A stretch of 30,516 nt of DNA from Treponema sp. UBA6852. GTDB taxonomy: Bacteria > Spirochaetota > Spirochaetia > Treponematales > Treponemataceae. Position 1 is the first letter of the stretch; each line of letters starts with the position of its first letter. Under the pieces are notes generated by a model. The model was not told where the DNA came from, did no database searches, and saw only the letters and a list, made by a program, of their open reading frames with translations. Where the stretch lies: the NCBI GenBank assembly GCA_002449305.1, contig DKDI01000011.1, forward strand, positions 1-30,516. The letters run 5' to 3'. The translations under genes and the position numbers were made by a program. Positions 1 through 7,528 of this stretch are shown piece by piece.

Positions 1-1
1 T

Positions 2-1525
2 GAAACTGTAGAAGAACCTGAAGTCGCGGAAGAGCCGGAAATTGCAGATGAAACTTCAGTTGAAGATTTTCCAGAGCCAGATATTTTTGAAGCTCCAGAA
101 ATTGCAGATTCAGATGAAGAAATTCCGCAGCAAGAAGCAGAAAAAGATGATTTGGATGTAAGTTCTTATTTGGATGAAGCTCCTGACTATGACATGACAG
201 GTGTAACGGTAACGCCAGAGGACTTGGAAAATATTTCTGAAGTTCCAGCTGAACCGGAAGTTCCTGACACATTCGAAGAAGAAGCCGCTTCCCTTTCAGA
301 TGAAGTTTCAACAGAAAATCTTGAAAACGAAGAAGAAAAACAGACATACAGCGTCTTCACTTGCAAAGACAATTCAAATACAAGTACAATAGAAGAAACT
401 TCCCATGAAGTTTCAGAAATTCAGCAAAATGAAAATGAGCAGCCACTGGAGGAAAATATGCAGACAGAAGATTTTCAGAATGAAGAAAAAATTGACAATT
501 CTGCAATCTTAAATAAAATTGCGGAAGAGCTTGCTTCTTTAAAATCTGAAATAAACGGATTAAAAGATGAATTTGAAGAACTCAAGAAAAACGGAGTTGC
601 TTCTGAAAAAGCGGCTGAAATTCAAAATATAGAAGAAACAGAAATTCCAGCGGAAGAACAGCCTGCAGAAGAAATGCCAGAACCAGAAGAACCTGTCGTA
701 GCAGAAAAAGAAGACACAGGTTTCTTCAATGACACAGATGAAGATGATACAATTGCGTTGAGCGGCGACGAGCTTAGCAATATTCTTAATTCAGCAGAAT
801 TCACTTCGCATGACGCAGAAACAATCGACACTGCAACAGAAGAAGAAAATGAACCAGCTGAAGAAATTGAAGAGCCTGTTGAATCAGATGTAACAGAGAA
901 TTCAGAACCTCAGCAGGAAGAAGAAATAACAGTTCCTGCCGCAACAGAAGATTTTAAAGAACCTGAAATTTCAGAGCCAGAAGAAATCGCAGAACCTGAA
1001 ATAGACATTCAGGAAGAAAATTCAAAATCAGAGACAGAAGAACCGCTTCAGCAGGAAGAAGAAAAAGCAACTATAACAGACGAAGATATTCCTTCACCTA
1101 CTTTGGAATCGCTGAATATTCAAAATACAGAAATAGAAAACGAGCCGCTCACAGAAGACAACATTGAATACCTTACAAGTGAAGTACCAGAAGAACTTCG
1201 TGAAGAAGAAAATGAAGCGGAAGATGAAAATCTTGAAACAGGAATCAGCGAGCATCCAGTAGAAAACGTATTCTCAAATTGGGAAGCCGCTCCAGAACCC
1301 GAAACAGAAAGTCAGGATTCTAAAGAAAGCTCATCTGAAGCACCAGTAGAAATCAAAGACCGCTCAAATGAAATTCCAGCTGATATGAAAGCTGAAATAA
1401 AATCTGTGCTTGCATACATGGATCAGCTCTTGGAAAATCTCCCGGAAGACAAGATTGCTGAATTTGCGCAGTCAGAGCAGTTTGAAACATACAAAAAGCT
1501 TTTTGCAGAACTTGGACTTTCATAA
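2..1525 (+). CDS. Acidic Glu/Pro-rich repetitive protein, 3' part (N-terminus outside window)
   Basis: The reading frame is open from the first bases of the window to TAA at 1523-1525, so the gene starts upstream; the TTG at 152 is only an internal codon. The protein is dominated by Glu, Pro, Asp and Ser in imperfect short repeats of the type EEPE / EIAEPE, which suggests a long disordered acidic linker. Two parts look folded. One is a likely coiled coil encoded at about 506-590, with heptad-spaced Leu/Ile in AILNKIAEELASLKSEIN. The other is a compact helical C-terminus encoded at about 1355-1522, containing SVLAYMDQLLENLPEDKIAE. No enzyme motif is visible. A terminator follows, so this gene ends its own transcript. 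A similar acidic stretch links the membrane and C-terminal domains of the protein at 4610-5956. Function unknown; the coding call is firm because of frame length and the terminator. Confidence 0.85.
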   Translation, partial: ETVEEPEVAEEPEIADETSVEDFPEPDIFEAPEIADSDEEIPQQEAEKDDLDVSSYLDEAPDYDMTGVTVTPEDLENISEVPAEPEVPDTFEEEAASLSDEVSTENLENEEEKQTYSVFTCKDNSNTSTIEETSHEVSEIQQNENEQPLEENMQTEDFQNEEKIDNSAILNKIAEELASLKSEINGLKDEFEELKKNGVASEKAAEIQNIEETEIPAEEQPAEEMPEPEEPVVAEKEDTGFFNDTDEDDTIALSGDELSNILNSAEFTSHDAETIDTATEEENEPAEEIEEPVESDVTENSEPQQEEEITVPAATEDFKEPEISEPEEIAEPEIDIQEENSKSETEEPLQQEEEKATITDEDIPSPTLESLNIQNTEIENEPLTEDNIEYLTSEVPEELREEENEAEDENLETGISEHPVENVFSNWEAAPEPETESQDSKESSSEAPVEIKDRSNEIPADMKAEIKSVLAYMDQLLENLPEDKIAEFAQSEQFETYKKLFAELGLS

Positions 1526-1552
1526 TAAGAAGGATTCAAGAATATGATTGAA

Positions 1553-1592
1553 AAGAGCCATGTTTCCATTTGGAAATGTGGCTTTGTTTTTA
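1553..1592 (+). terminator. Rho-independent terminator after the acidic protein gene
   Basis: The arms at about 1555-1568 and 1571-1584 (CCATGTTTCCA against TGGAAATGTGG) pair along their length if G-U pairs are allowed, with a very tight loop. The sequence GTTTTTAT follows. It lies 28 nt after the stop codon. It also argues against any start for the next gene before about 1590, because such a start would lie inside the hairpin. Confidence 0.65.
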
Positions 1593-1614
1593 TAAAACTC
1601 GGAGAAAAAAATTG

Positions 1615-3120
1615 ATGGAATTTTCAACAGCAACAAACGGCGAAACAACTTGCACTGAAAATGGATTCCGCCTGCACTCTTCCTACAATCCATCAAAAGA
1701 AGCCGAACGTTTTTGCAACACAGCAGAGTGTTCTTTTTATCCGCGTTATGTGCTCGTAACAGAGCCTGCCCTTTCATACTGCGTTCCATTTCTTAAAAAA
1801 AAATTCAGCAATGCAATATTATGCTGCATAAGATTTTCAAAAGAATTTGAAAGTACAAATTCAAACTGGGATAAAATTTTTTACGCCTACGGAAAATCAC
1901 AAAAAACAAATCCACTTCTTGAAGAAGAAATTTTCAACTTTATGGGAGACGAAGGAATTTCATCATGTCTTTTTCTTTCATGGAAACCAAGTGAAAATCC
2001 ATTTAAAGAGCTTTACGAATTTTCATGGGAGGAAATAAAAAAAGCTGTTTTAAAAAGCAGAAGTGTGCTTGCGACAAGAACTTTTTTCAGCAAAAGATGG
2101 GCAAAAAATGCGCTTAGATTTTCAATGTTCTGTAAAAATACTGCGCTGATAAAAAATGGAACATCAGACATTGTTGTGTGCGCAAGCGGACCAAGTTTAA
2201 AATCAGATATTCCGTTTTTAAAAAAATACCGGGAAAGATTTTTTTTAATAGCAGTTTCCTCATCTCTTTCTTCGCTCATTTTCAATGGAATCACACCGGA
2301 TTTGTGCATTTCAACTGACGGCGGATACTGGGCAAAACTTCATCTTGTGCAATTATGCAATTCAAAAAAAATTCCGCTCGCATTGCCAGGAGAAGCCTCA
2401 TGCTTTGCATCAATACTGGAAAGAACTAACATAATTCCACTTTTCTATGGAGACGGCTGTTCAGAAGAAATTTTAAAAGCTTCAGGCTACAGCGGGCATT
2501 CGGCATTTAGAAATGGCAGCGTAAGCGGAACTGCATCTTATTTGGCACTGTCAATCACAAGCGGAAAAATTTTCTACTGCGGACTTGATCTTTCATTTTC
2601 AAAAGGATTTTCGCACACACAGCCAAATGAACTTGAAAAGCGGAATTCAGTTTTTGACAACAGAATACGCACAAGCGAAACTCGAAATTTTTCTTCAGAA
2701 ACAAACACAGCTTCAATTAATATTTACAAAACATGGTTTTCTTCAAATGATTTTTTCGGACGGATTTTTAGGCTAAGCGATAATTTTAACTATGATTCGA
2801 AACTTGGAAAAATAAAAGATGTTGACTGGATTCTTTTTGAAAAACAAACTTTTGATTTTAAAAACAAAACAAAGCCTCAGATAATTGAAACACAAAATAT
2901 TTTTAGCAAAGAACAAAGAATAAATTTTTTGCGCGACACTGTAATAAAAAACATTTCAAATCCAGAATGGATAAAAAACGCACTTCCCGCCGAAGCCATA
3001 TCTTTGGAAAGATGCAAAGACTTGTGCGAAAAAGAAAAAATTGAAAAAAGAATTCAAGAAGGAATGAAAATGTTTTTTTGTGATATAATGAAAGCTCTAG
3101 GAAGAAATGTCGCAATATGA
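1615..3120 (+). CDS. DUF115 / MAF_flag10-type protein, first of a tandem pair
   Basis: The 501-residue product carries the hallmark of the DUF115 (PF01973, motility-associated factor) family: a short strand and glycine-rich turn, IVVCASGPSLKSDIPFL, then an alternating strand/helix region with ITPDLCISTDGG and SGTASYLAL...IFYCGLDLSFS. Relatives include archaeal MptE and Campylobacter/Aeromonas Maf proteins, several of which act in flagellin glycosylation. I chose ATG 1615 because GGAG at 1601-1604 sits 10 nt upstream; TTG 1612 is an alternative. Longer starts would begin in the terminator. It overlaps the next gene by ATGA. An A9 tract at 1795-1803 is a possible slippage site. The gene is very AT-rich; in the sample 2881-2940 I counted 15 G+C in 60 bases. 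The role as a flagellin glycosyltransferase is a family inference. Confidence 0.8.
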   Translation: MEFSTATNGETTCTENGFRLHSSYNPSKEAERFCNTAECSFYPRYVLVTEPALSYCVPFLKKKFSNAILCCIRFSKEFESTNSNWDKIFYAYGKSQKTNPLLEEEIFNFMGDEGISSCLFLSWKPSENPFKELYEFSWEEIKKAVLKSRSVLATRTFFSKRWAKNALRFSMFCKNTALIKNGTSDIVVCASGPSLKSDIPFLKKYRERFFLIAVSSSLSSLIFNGITPDLCISTDGGYWAKLHLVQLCNSKKIPLALPGEASCFASILERTNIIPLFYGDGCSEEILKASGYSGHSAFRNGSVSGTASYLALSITSGKIFYCGLDLSFSKGFSHTQPNELEKRNSVFDNRIRTSETRNFSSETNTASINIYKTWFSSNDFFGRIFRLSDNFNYDSKLGKIKDVDWILFEKQTFDFKNKTKPQIIETQNIFSKEQRINFLRDTVIKNISNPEWIKNALPAEAISLERCKDLCEKEKIEKRIQEGMKMFFCDIMKALGRNVAI

Positions 3121-4604
3121 TTTATTCAAAAGAAATAGCCGAAGCAAAAAACGGAAGCAGAATTCCATTATTTAAAAATGGTAAACCTGCAAATTCAAAG
3201 TACAATCCTGATGCAGAGCAAATTTTATTTGAAGCTTTGCCAAAAGGTTGCATTATTGTTGCAGGAATTGCTGGTGGATTTCATATAGAAAAACTTCTTA
3301 GTGAAAAAAATATTTCTCTCATAATTGCAGTTGAAGCAGATTCAGAAAGTCTTGAATTTTGCAAACAGTTTTCATCCACAAAAAAAATAGAAGAATGCAA
3401 AAAAGCAATACTATGCGACAAATCAAACCTTGAAGAAATTCTTTACACAAAATACTTTCCTGTGCTTTACAAAAACCTAACGCTAGTTTTTAACAGAGCA
3501 TGGAAAAATGAAAATCCTCAAATAGCACAAGAAATTTCTTCTACTGTAAAAAACTTTCTTGAAAAAGTTTCAGCGGACTATTCTGTTCAGGCGCATTTTG
3601 GAAAATTATGGCAAAGAAATATTTTGTTAAACCTAAAATTTATTTCAGAGCATAACAATGAAAATTTTTTTTCAGTAAATATTGAGCAAGACAAAATAAA
3701 AAAAACAGCAGCAATAGTGGCCGCAGGTCCAACTCTGGATTTTTCAATAGAAGAAATAAAGCATGGGGACTTTTTTGTAATTTCAACTGACACCGCTTTT
3801 GGCACACTTCTTCAAAACTCAATAATTCCAGATGCTGTTATAAACATTGACGCGCAGCACATTTCTTCCGAGCATTTTTTCTGCGCAAACAACGAAACAA
3901 AAACAACATTCATTTTTGACTTATGTTCAAATCCTGAATCTGTAAATCTTGTTTATAACAAAAAAAACAAAGTTCAATTTTGCACAAATCAGCATCCACT
4001 TTCTCTTCTTGCCGCAAAAAACATGGATATAAAAAAAATTGAATCGGGAGCAGGAACGGTAACAATTGCAGCAGCAGACTGGGCAAAAAGCTGCGGATTT
4101 CAAAAAATAAAATTCTTTGGAGCTGATTTTGCATACAGTTTTGGAAAGCCATATGCAAAAGGAACGTATCTTGAAAAGCAATTTTTCTCAAAATCAAATA
4201 GAATAATTTCCGCAGAAGAAAAATACGCCGCCTTAATGTTCAGGACTGAACTAGAAAAAATTCCAGGTAAAGAAAATTCATTCACAACAGAAGTTTTAAA
4301 TCGATACAAAAAATCACTTGATGAATGGGCGGAAAAAAACTTCTTCAAGCTGAAAAATGGAATTTATATTTCAGATAAAAAAATAAAAACAGAAAATTTC
4401 AGCACAAAAAACAATTTCAATTATTCAGAATTTTACATCCAGTTTACACATGGAATAAAAGAACTCTTAAAAAATCCGGATCCGGAAATAATTTTACAAA
4501 GCAACTGGGGGCTTTCAATTTTGCCGACTCTTGCTTTTTTTAAAAACAACACACTTTTTGGCAGTTTAAAACTTGCATACAATCAGGCTCTACGATATAA
4601 TTGA
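3117..4604 (+). CDS. DUF115 / MAF_flag10-type protein, second of a tandem pair
   Basis: The 495-residue product shows the same core as its neighbour: AAIVAAGPTLDFSIEEI (glycine-rich turn), then FFVISTDTAFGTLL, IIPDAVINIDAQHI, GAGTVTIAAADWAKSCG and KIKFFGADFAYSFGKPYAKGTY. An N-terminal part (residues about 1-190) contains GCIIVAGIAGGFHIEKLL and LIIAVEADSESLEFCK, which resembles a Rossmann-like turn followed by an acidic strand end. Its start overlaps the preceding stop in an ATGA tetranucleotide, so translation is probably coupled; AGGAAG lies about 15 nt upstream. The two proteins are paralogues but well diverged. A8 (4031-4038) and T8 (3665-3672) tracts occur in the gene. In related systems DUF115 proteins act in flagellin or surface glycosylation; the substrate here is unknown. 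Confidence 0.8.
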   Translation: MIYSKEIAEAKNGSRIPLFKNGKPANSKYNPDAEQILFEALPKGCIIVAGIAGGFHIEKLLSEKNISLIIAVEADSESLEFCKQFSSTKKIEECKKAILCDKSNLEEILYTKYFPVLYKNLTLVFNRAWKNENPQIAQEISSTVKNFLEKVSADYSVQAHFGKLWQRNILLNLKFISEHNNENFFSVNIEQDKIKKTAAIVAAGPTLDFSIEEIKHGDFFVISTDTAFGTLLQNSIIPDAVINIDAQHISSEHFFCANNETKTTFIFDLCSNPESVNLVYNKKNKVQFCTNQHPLSLLAAKNMDIKKIESGAGTVTIAAADWAKSCGFQKIKFFGADFAYSFGKPYAKGTYLEKQFFSKSNRIISAEEKYAALMFRTELEKIPGKENSFTTEVLNRYKKSLDEWAEKNFFKLKNGIYISDKKIKTENFSTKNNFNYSEFYIQFTHGIKELLKNPDPEIILQSNWGLSILPTLAFFKNNTLFGSLKLAYNQALRYN

Positions 4605-4609
4605 AGATT

Positions 4610-5956
4610 ATGAGAGCAAAAAGAAATTCGATTTTTATAACAACAATCTGTGCTGTATACATTTTGTCATTGCTAGTTTTTATTATTTCACTTGCTGCAG
4701 AATATAAACAAGGAGCTTTTAATTCCCAGAACAGATTCAATTCAATTACAAGGGATTTAAGCAGAATCAGCAAAAACTATGCACCGCAAAGCAAAAAGTT
4801 TTATGATGAATTTCTAGCTTCGCTCGGAAATATTTCAGACATAGCAGGTCTTCAAATCAAATATGGCGAAGAACTGATTTTTTCTTATCCTGGAAAAATG
4901 TCAGAATTTGAAAAAATAAATTCTTCACTTGTAAAAATTTATTCAACAACAGTTTTCACAGAAAATGGAATTCCGCTTTCGCTCACATCTTCTGTATATT
5001 TGCTCAAGCCTGTTTCAATTTTTTACAAAGGCCGAATCGCTTTTATAGTTGTAATAATTGCAACAATAGCAACAGCGGCATATCTTGCCTTCTTCATAAA
5101 AAATGGGACTTTCCCAAAAGAATCAGAAAATGATGAACTGGAACAGACTGAATACCCTGAAATAGAATCCTACGATGATTTTTCAGAAGAAAAAGAAGAA
5201 CAAAATGATGAAGAGAATATAAATGAAGAAAACGAGGAAACATCAGAAAATAGCATAGAACAGGAAGAAGAGCCTCAAGAGCAAGAAGAAGATGTTTTGG
5301 CATTTTTAAATTCTGAACCAGAAAAAGAAACAAACAATCAGACAGAACTTTCACTTTCAGAAGATAAAAATGAAGATTCCACGGAAGAAGAGCCATCAGG
5401 ACTTTTCTGCCCTAGCACAGGGTTTGGCTGGGAACAATATATGCTCACGCGCCTTGACAGCGAGCTTATAAGATCTGCTTCAAGCGACCAGGACCTGTCA
5501 TTATTCACAATAAAAATTAAGGACATTGACTGGAATTCCGCCTGCGGAAAAGAAATCAGCAAAACAATTCTTGAGAAAGTTAAATTCAACGATCTTGTTT
5601 TCAATTATAAAGAAGACGGAGCAAGCGCAATTTTCCAAAATCAAAATACAGATAAATCTCTTGTAATTGCAGGCGACTTGCATACAGAAATAACTTCCGT
5701 TCTTTCAAAATACAATGAGCAGCATTTTGTAGGAATAGGAATTTCATCACGGACATTGCGCCTAATTTCTGCAACACGTCTTGCAAACGAAAGCGAAGAA
5801 GCCTTAAACAGAGCCGATGCAGACTCACCAATAATTGCATTTAGAGTGAACCCTGAACGGTACAAAGATTTTCTAGCATCAGAATCATTTCAAGAAGAAA
5901 CAACTTCTTTAGGACAAAAAGAAAACAAAATCGCAGAGGATAAGCAGGAAGAATAA
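4610..5956 (+). CDS. Two-TM membrane protein with acidic linker and degenerate GGDEF-like domain
   Basis: From ATG 4610 (5 nt after the previous stop) the product is 448 residues; TTG 4601, overlapping that stop, is an alternative. Neither has a strong Shine-Dalgarno. Layout: TM helix at about residues 7-30, a presumed periplasmic domain of about 110 residues, a second TM at about 142-164, an acidic Glu-rich linker to about 262, and a C-terminal domain at about 265-422. That domain follows the GGDEF fold order: a start resembling STGFGWEQYMLTRLDSEL, a strand LFTIKIKDIDW, and a closing VGIGISS...LANESEEALNRAD. The signature loop reads NYKEDGAS instead of R-GGDEF, and the Mg-binding aspartates are not evident, so cyclase activity is unlikely. 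A sensor or scaffold role is possible. It ends directly against the convergent TPR gene. Confidence 0.75.
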   Translation: MRAKRNSIFITTICAVYILSLLVFIISLAAEYKQGAFNSQNRFNSITRDLSRISKNYAPQSKKFYDEFLASLGNISDIAGLQIKYGEELIFSYPGKMSEFEKINSSLVKIYSTTVFTENGIPLSLTSSVYLLKPVSIFYKGRIAFIVVIIATIATAAYLAFFIKNGTFPKESENDELEQTEYPEIESYDDFSEEKEEQNDEENINEENEETSENSIEQEEEPQEQEEDVLAFLNSEPEKETNNQTELSLSEDKNEDSTEEEPSGLFCPSTGFGWEQYMLTRLDSELIRSASSDQDLSLFTIKIKDIDWNSACGKEISKTILEKVKFNDLVFNYKEDGASAIFQNQNTDKSLVIAGDLHTEITSVLSKYNEQHFVGIGISSRTLRLISATRLANESEEALNRADADSPIIAFRVNPERYKDFLASESFQEETTSLGQKENKIAEDKQEE

Positions 5957-6562
5957 TTATTCCGACTTTTCTTCCTCAATATTCGATTTCTGCGCATTAG
6001 CATTTTGCGCTGGCAAAAATTCTTCTAGTTTTTTCTTTATTGCAGGAATCGACTCTTCATCTGGAAATTTTTCTTCAAATATTTTAAATTTTTCATTCGC
6101 CTCTTCATATTTTTTTTCAGAGACAAGAACAGCAATAAGATTTTTTAGAACTGAAGAATTGTCTAGATTATTTTCATAAATAGAAGAATATAAATTTTCA
6201 GCTTCTTCTAAATTGCCGCGCATAGCTTCTATATAGGCCAATGAAGTTTTTAAGGTTGTATTTTCTAAATCATTCTGCAAAAGCTGTTCAAAAGAATTCT
6301 GTGCTTCATCCCAGTTTTTTAAATAAACATTGCAAAGCGCAATTTCATAAAAAGCATAGTCATGCAAAGAATCTGATGTCAAAGTTTTTTTATAATATTC
6401 AATAGCTTTGCTGTAATTTTCCAAGCTTTTATAATTTTCCGCTATTGAAAAATATTCTTCAAAAAGATTTCTTTCTACAACTTTTTTTTCACAAGGAATG
6501 GAAGTTGCACATCTACAAAAAGCAAATGGCAACAGAAAAAAAAGAAAAGTCTGGATTTTCAT
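5957..6562 (-). CDS. TPR-repeat protein with lipoprotein-like signal sequence
   Basis: The 201-residue product starts with MKIQTFLFFLLPFAFCRCAT, a short charged start and hydrophobic core followed by Cys16 and Cys18. This fits a relaxed spirochaetal lipobox, so it is probably a lipoprotein of the periplasmic face. Residues about 34-175 form about four tetratricopeptide repeats, for example YKSLENYSKAIEYYKKTLTS and KNWDEAQNSFEQLLQ. TPR proteins usually act as scaffolds. The start ATG overlaps the stop of the upstream lipoprotein gene in an ATGA, which implies coupled translation and perhaps a joint function. The C-terminus is charged and probably flexible. The stop codon touches the stop of the convergent gene with no spacer. 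Confidence 0.8.
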   Translation of the reverse strand: MKIQTFLFFLLPFAFCRCATSIPCEKKVVERNLFEEYFSIAENYKSLENYSKAIEYYKKTLTSDSLHDYAFYEIALCNVYLKNWDEAQNSFEQLLQNDLENTTLKTSLAYIEAMRGNLEEAENLYSSIYENNLDNSSVLKNLIAVLVSEKKYEEANEKFKIFEEKFPDEESIPAIKKKLEEFLPAQNANAQKSNIEEEKSE

Positions 6563-7497
6563 TTTTTTACAGATTCTTCAATAACTTTGTCATCTACAAC
6601 TTTATAATGTTTTCCGGTAATCGGATCACGCAAAAATAATTCTTCAATTTTATTTTCTGAAATCTCAATTCCAGAAATTTTCAAAGTAAAATCATCAGTC
6701 TGTTCAACCGCGCCGCCCGTCATTGCAAAAGAAAGTCCCAGCAAAGAGCGCAACGCAACTACACTTCTTTTATCCAATAAATGAATGCTGAAAGAAAGCT
6801 CATATTTTCCAGAATATTTGGCGGAATCTTTTTTATCAGAAAAATAGCAAAGAGAACCAAAGATAGCGTCTGTTCCAACATTTATGCTCTGCCCTATGAG
6901 ACTTCTCAAATACTGGCCGGGTTTAGTTATGTAAAAAAGAATTTCACCTTGAGACAAATCTTGTGCAATCCAATTTTTCCAAGCGGTTTCTGGAGCTGGA
7001 TTATTTTCCGCAAATTTTTTTAGAAGAAAATCAACATTTTGTGCTGCGCATACTAAATTTGAAGAAGGAAATGAAGCCTGAAATCCATCCGATGCATGAG
7101 TAAACTTTTCAAAAACTTTTTCATTGTAAGAGACAAAAGATTTTTCCCAGCCATTTTTCTTTGAAAGCGACGACTGAACCACAATGCGGGGAATAGAAGT
7201 TTCTGATACAATTTGAAGACGAGAGCGGTCTTCTATAGTTCCAAGACCTGCATACAAAATTTCTGTTCTTGAAGCAATAGCTTTTGCATCTTTCTCAGCA
7301 AGCCCCGAAATTCTGGAGCAAAGAATTTTTGAAACAAGCTCCTGGTTTTTGCTTGCAGGAACACTCATATAAATGCTTGAATTTTCTTCAAGTAAAGAAA
7401 GCGGATCAACATTTTGAACTTCAATCTCCACTTTAGAAGATTTGCATCCAAAGAAAATCAACACAGCAATAAAAACAGGAACAAGTTTCTTTTTCAA
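6559..7497 (-). CDS. Treponemal lipoprotein downstream of ileS (possible TP0453-like protein)
   Basis: The start is TTG 7497, chosen because GGAGG lies 5 nt upstream. The 312-residue product opens with MKKKLVPVFIAVLIFFGC, a clear signal peptide with Cys18 as the lipidation site. The rest is a mixed alpha/beta protein with no TM helix. A recognisable stretch is ENSSIYMSVPASKNQELV near residue 38; the C-terminus ends DPITGKHYKVVDDKVIEE. It lies between ileS and a TPR gene. In Treponema pallidum, from memory, ileS (TP0452) is next to TP0453, a lipoprotein attached to the inner leaflet of the outer membrane. Homology is therefore plausible from position and type, but I could not compare the sequences. 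Function unknown. Confidence 0.75.
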   Translation of the reverse strand: MKKKLVPVFIAVLIFFGCKSSKVEIEVQNVDPLSLLEENSSIYMSVPASKNQELVSKILCSRISGLAEKDAKAIASRTEILYAGLGTIEDRSRLQIVSETSIPRIVVQSSLSKKNGWEKSFVSYNEKVFEKFTHASDGFQASFPSSNLVCAAQNVDFLLKKFAENNPAPETAWKNWIAQDLSQGEILFYITKPGQYLRSLIGQSINVGTDAIFGSLCYFSDKKDSAKYSGKYELSFSIHLLDKRSVVALRSLLGLSFAMTGGAVEQTDDFTLKISGIEISENKIEELFLRDPITGKHYKVVDDKVIEESVKK

Positions 7498-7528
7498 ATC
7501 AGCCTCCAGAATTTCAACAAGAAAGAAT

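Noticed and set aside
152..160. TTG at 152 as the start of the acidic protein gene
   Set aside because: The same frame is open to the window edge and encodes the same Glu/Pro-rich repeats, so the gene simply starts upstream.
1570..1614. Longer start for the first DUF115 gene
   Set aside because: It would lie inside the terminator hairpin and has no ribosome site; GGAG before 1615 fits better.
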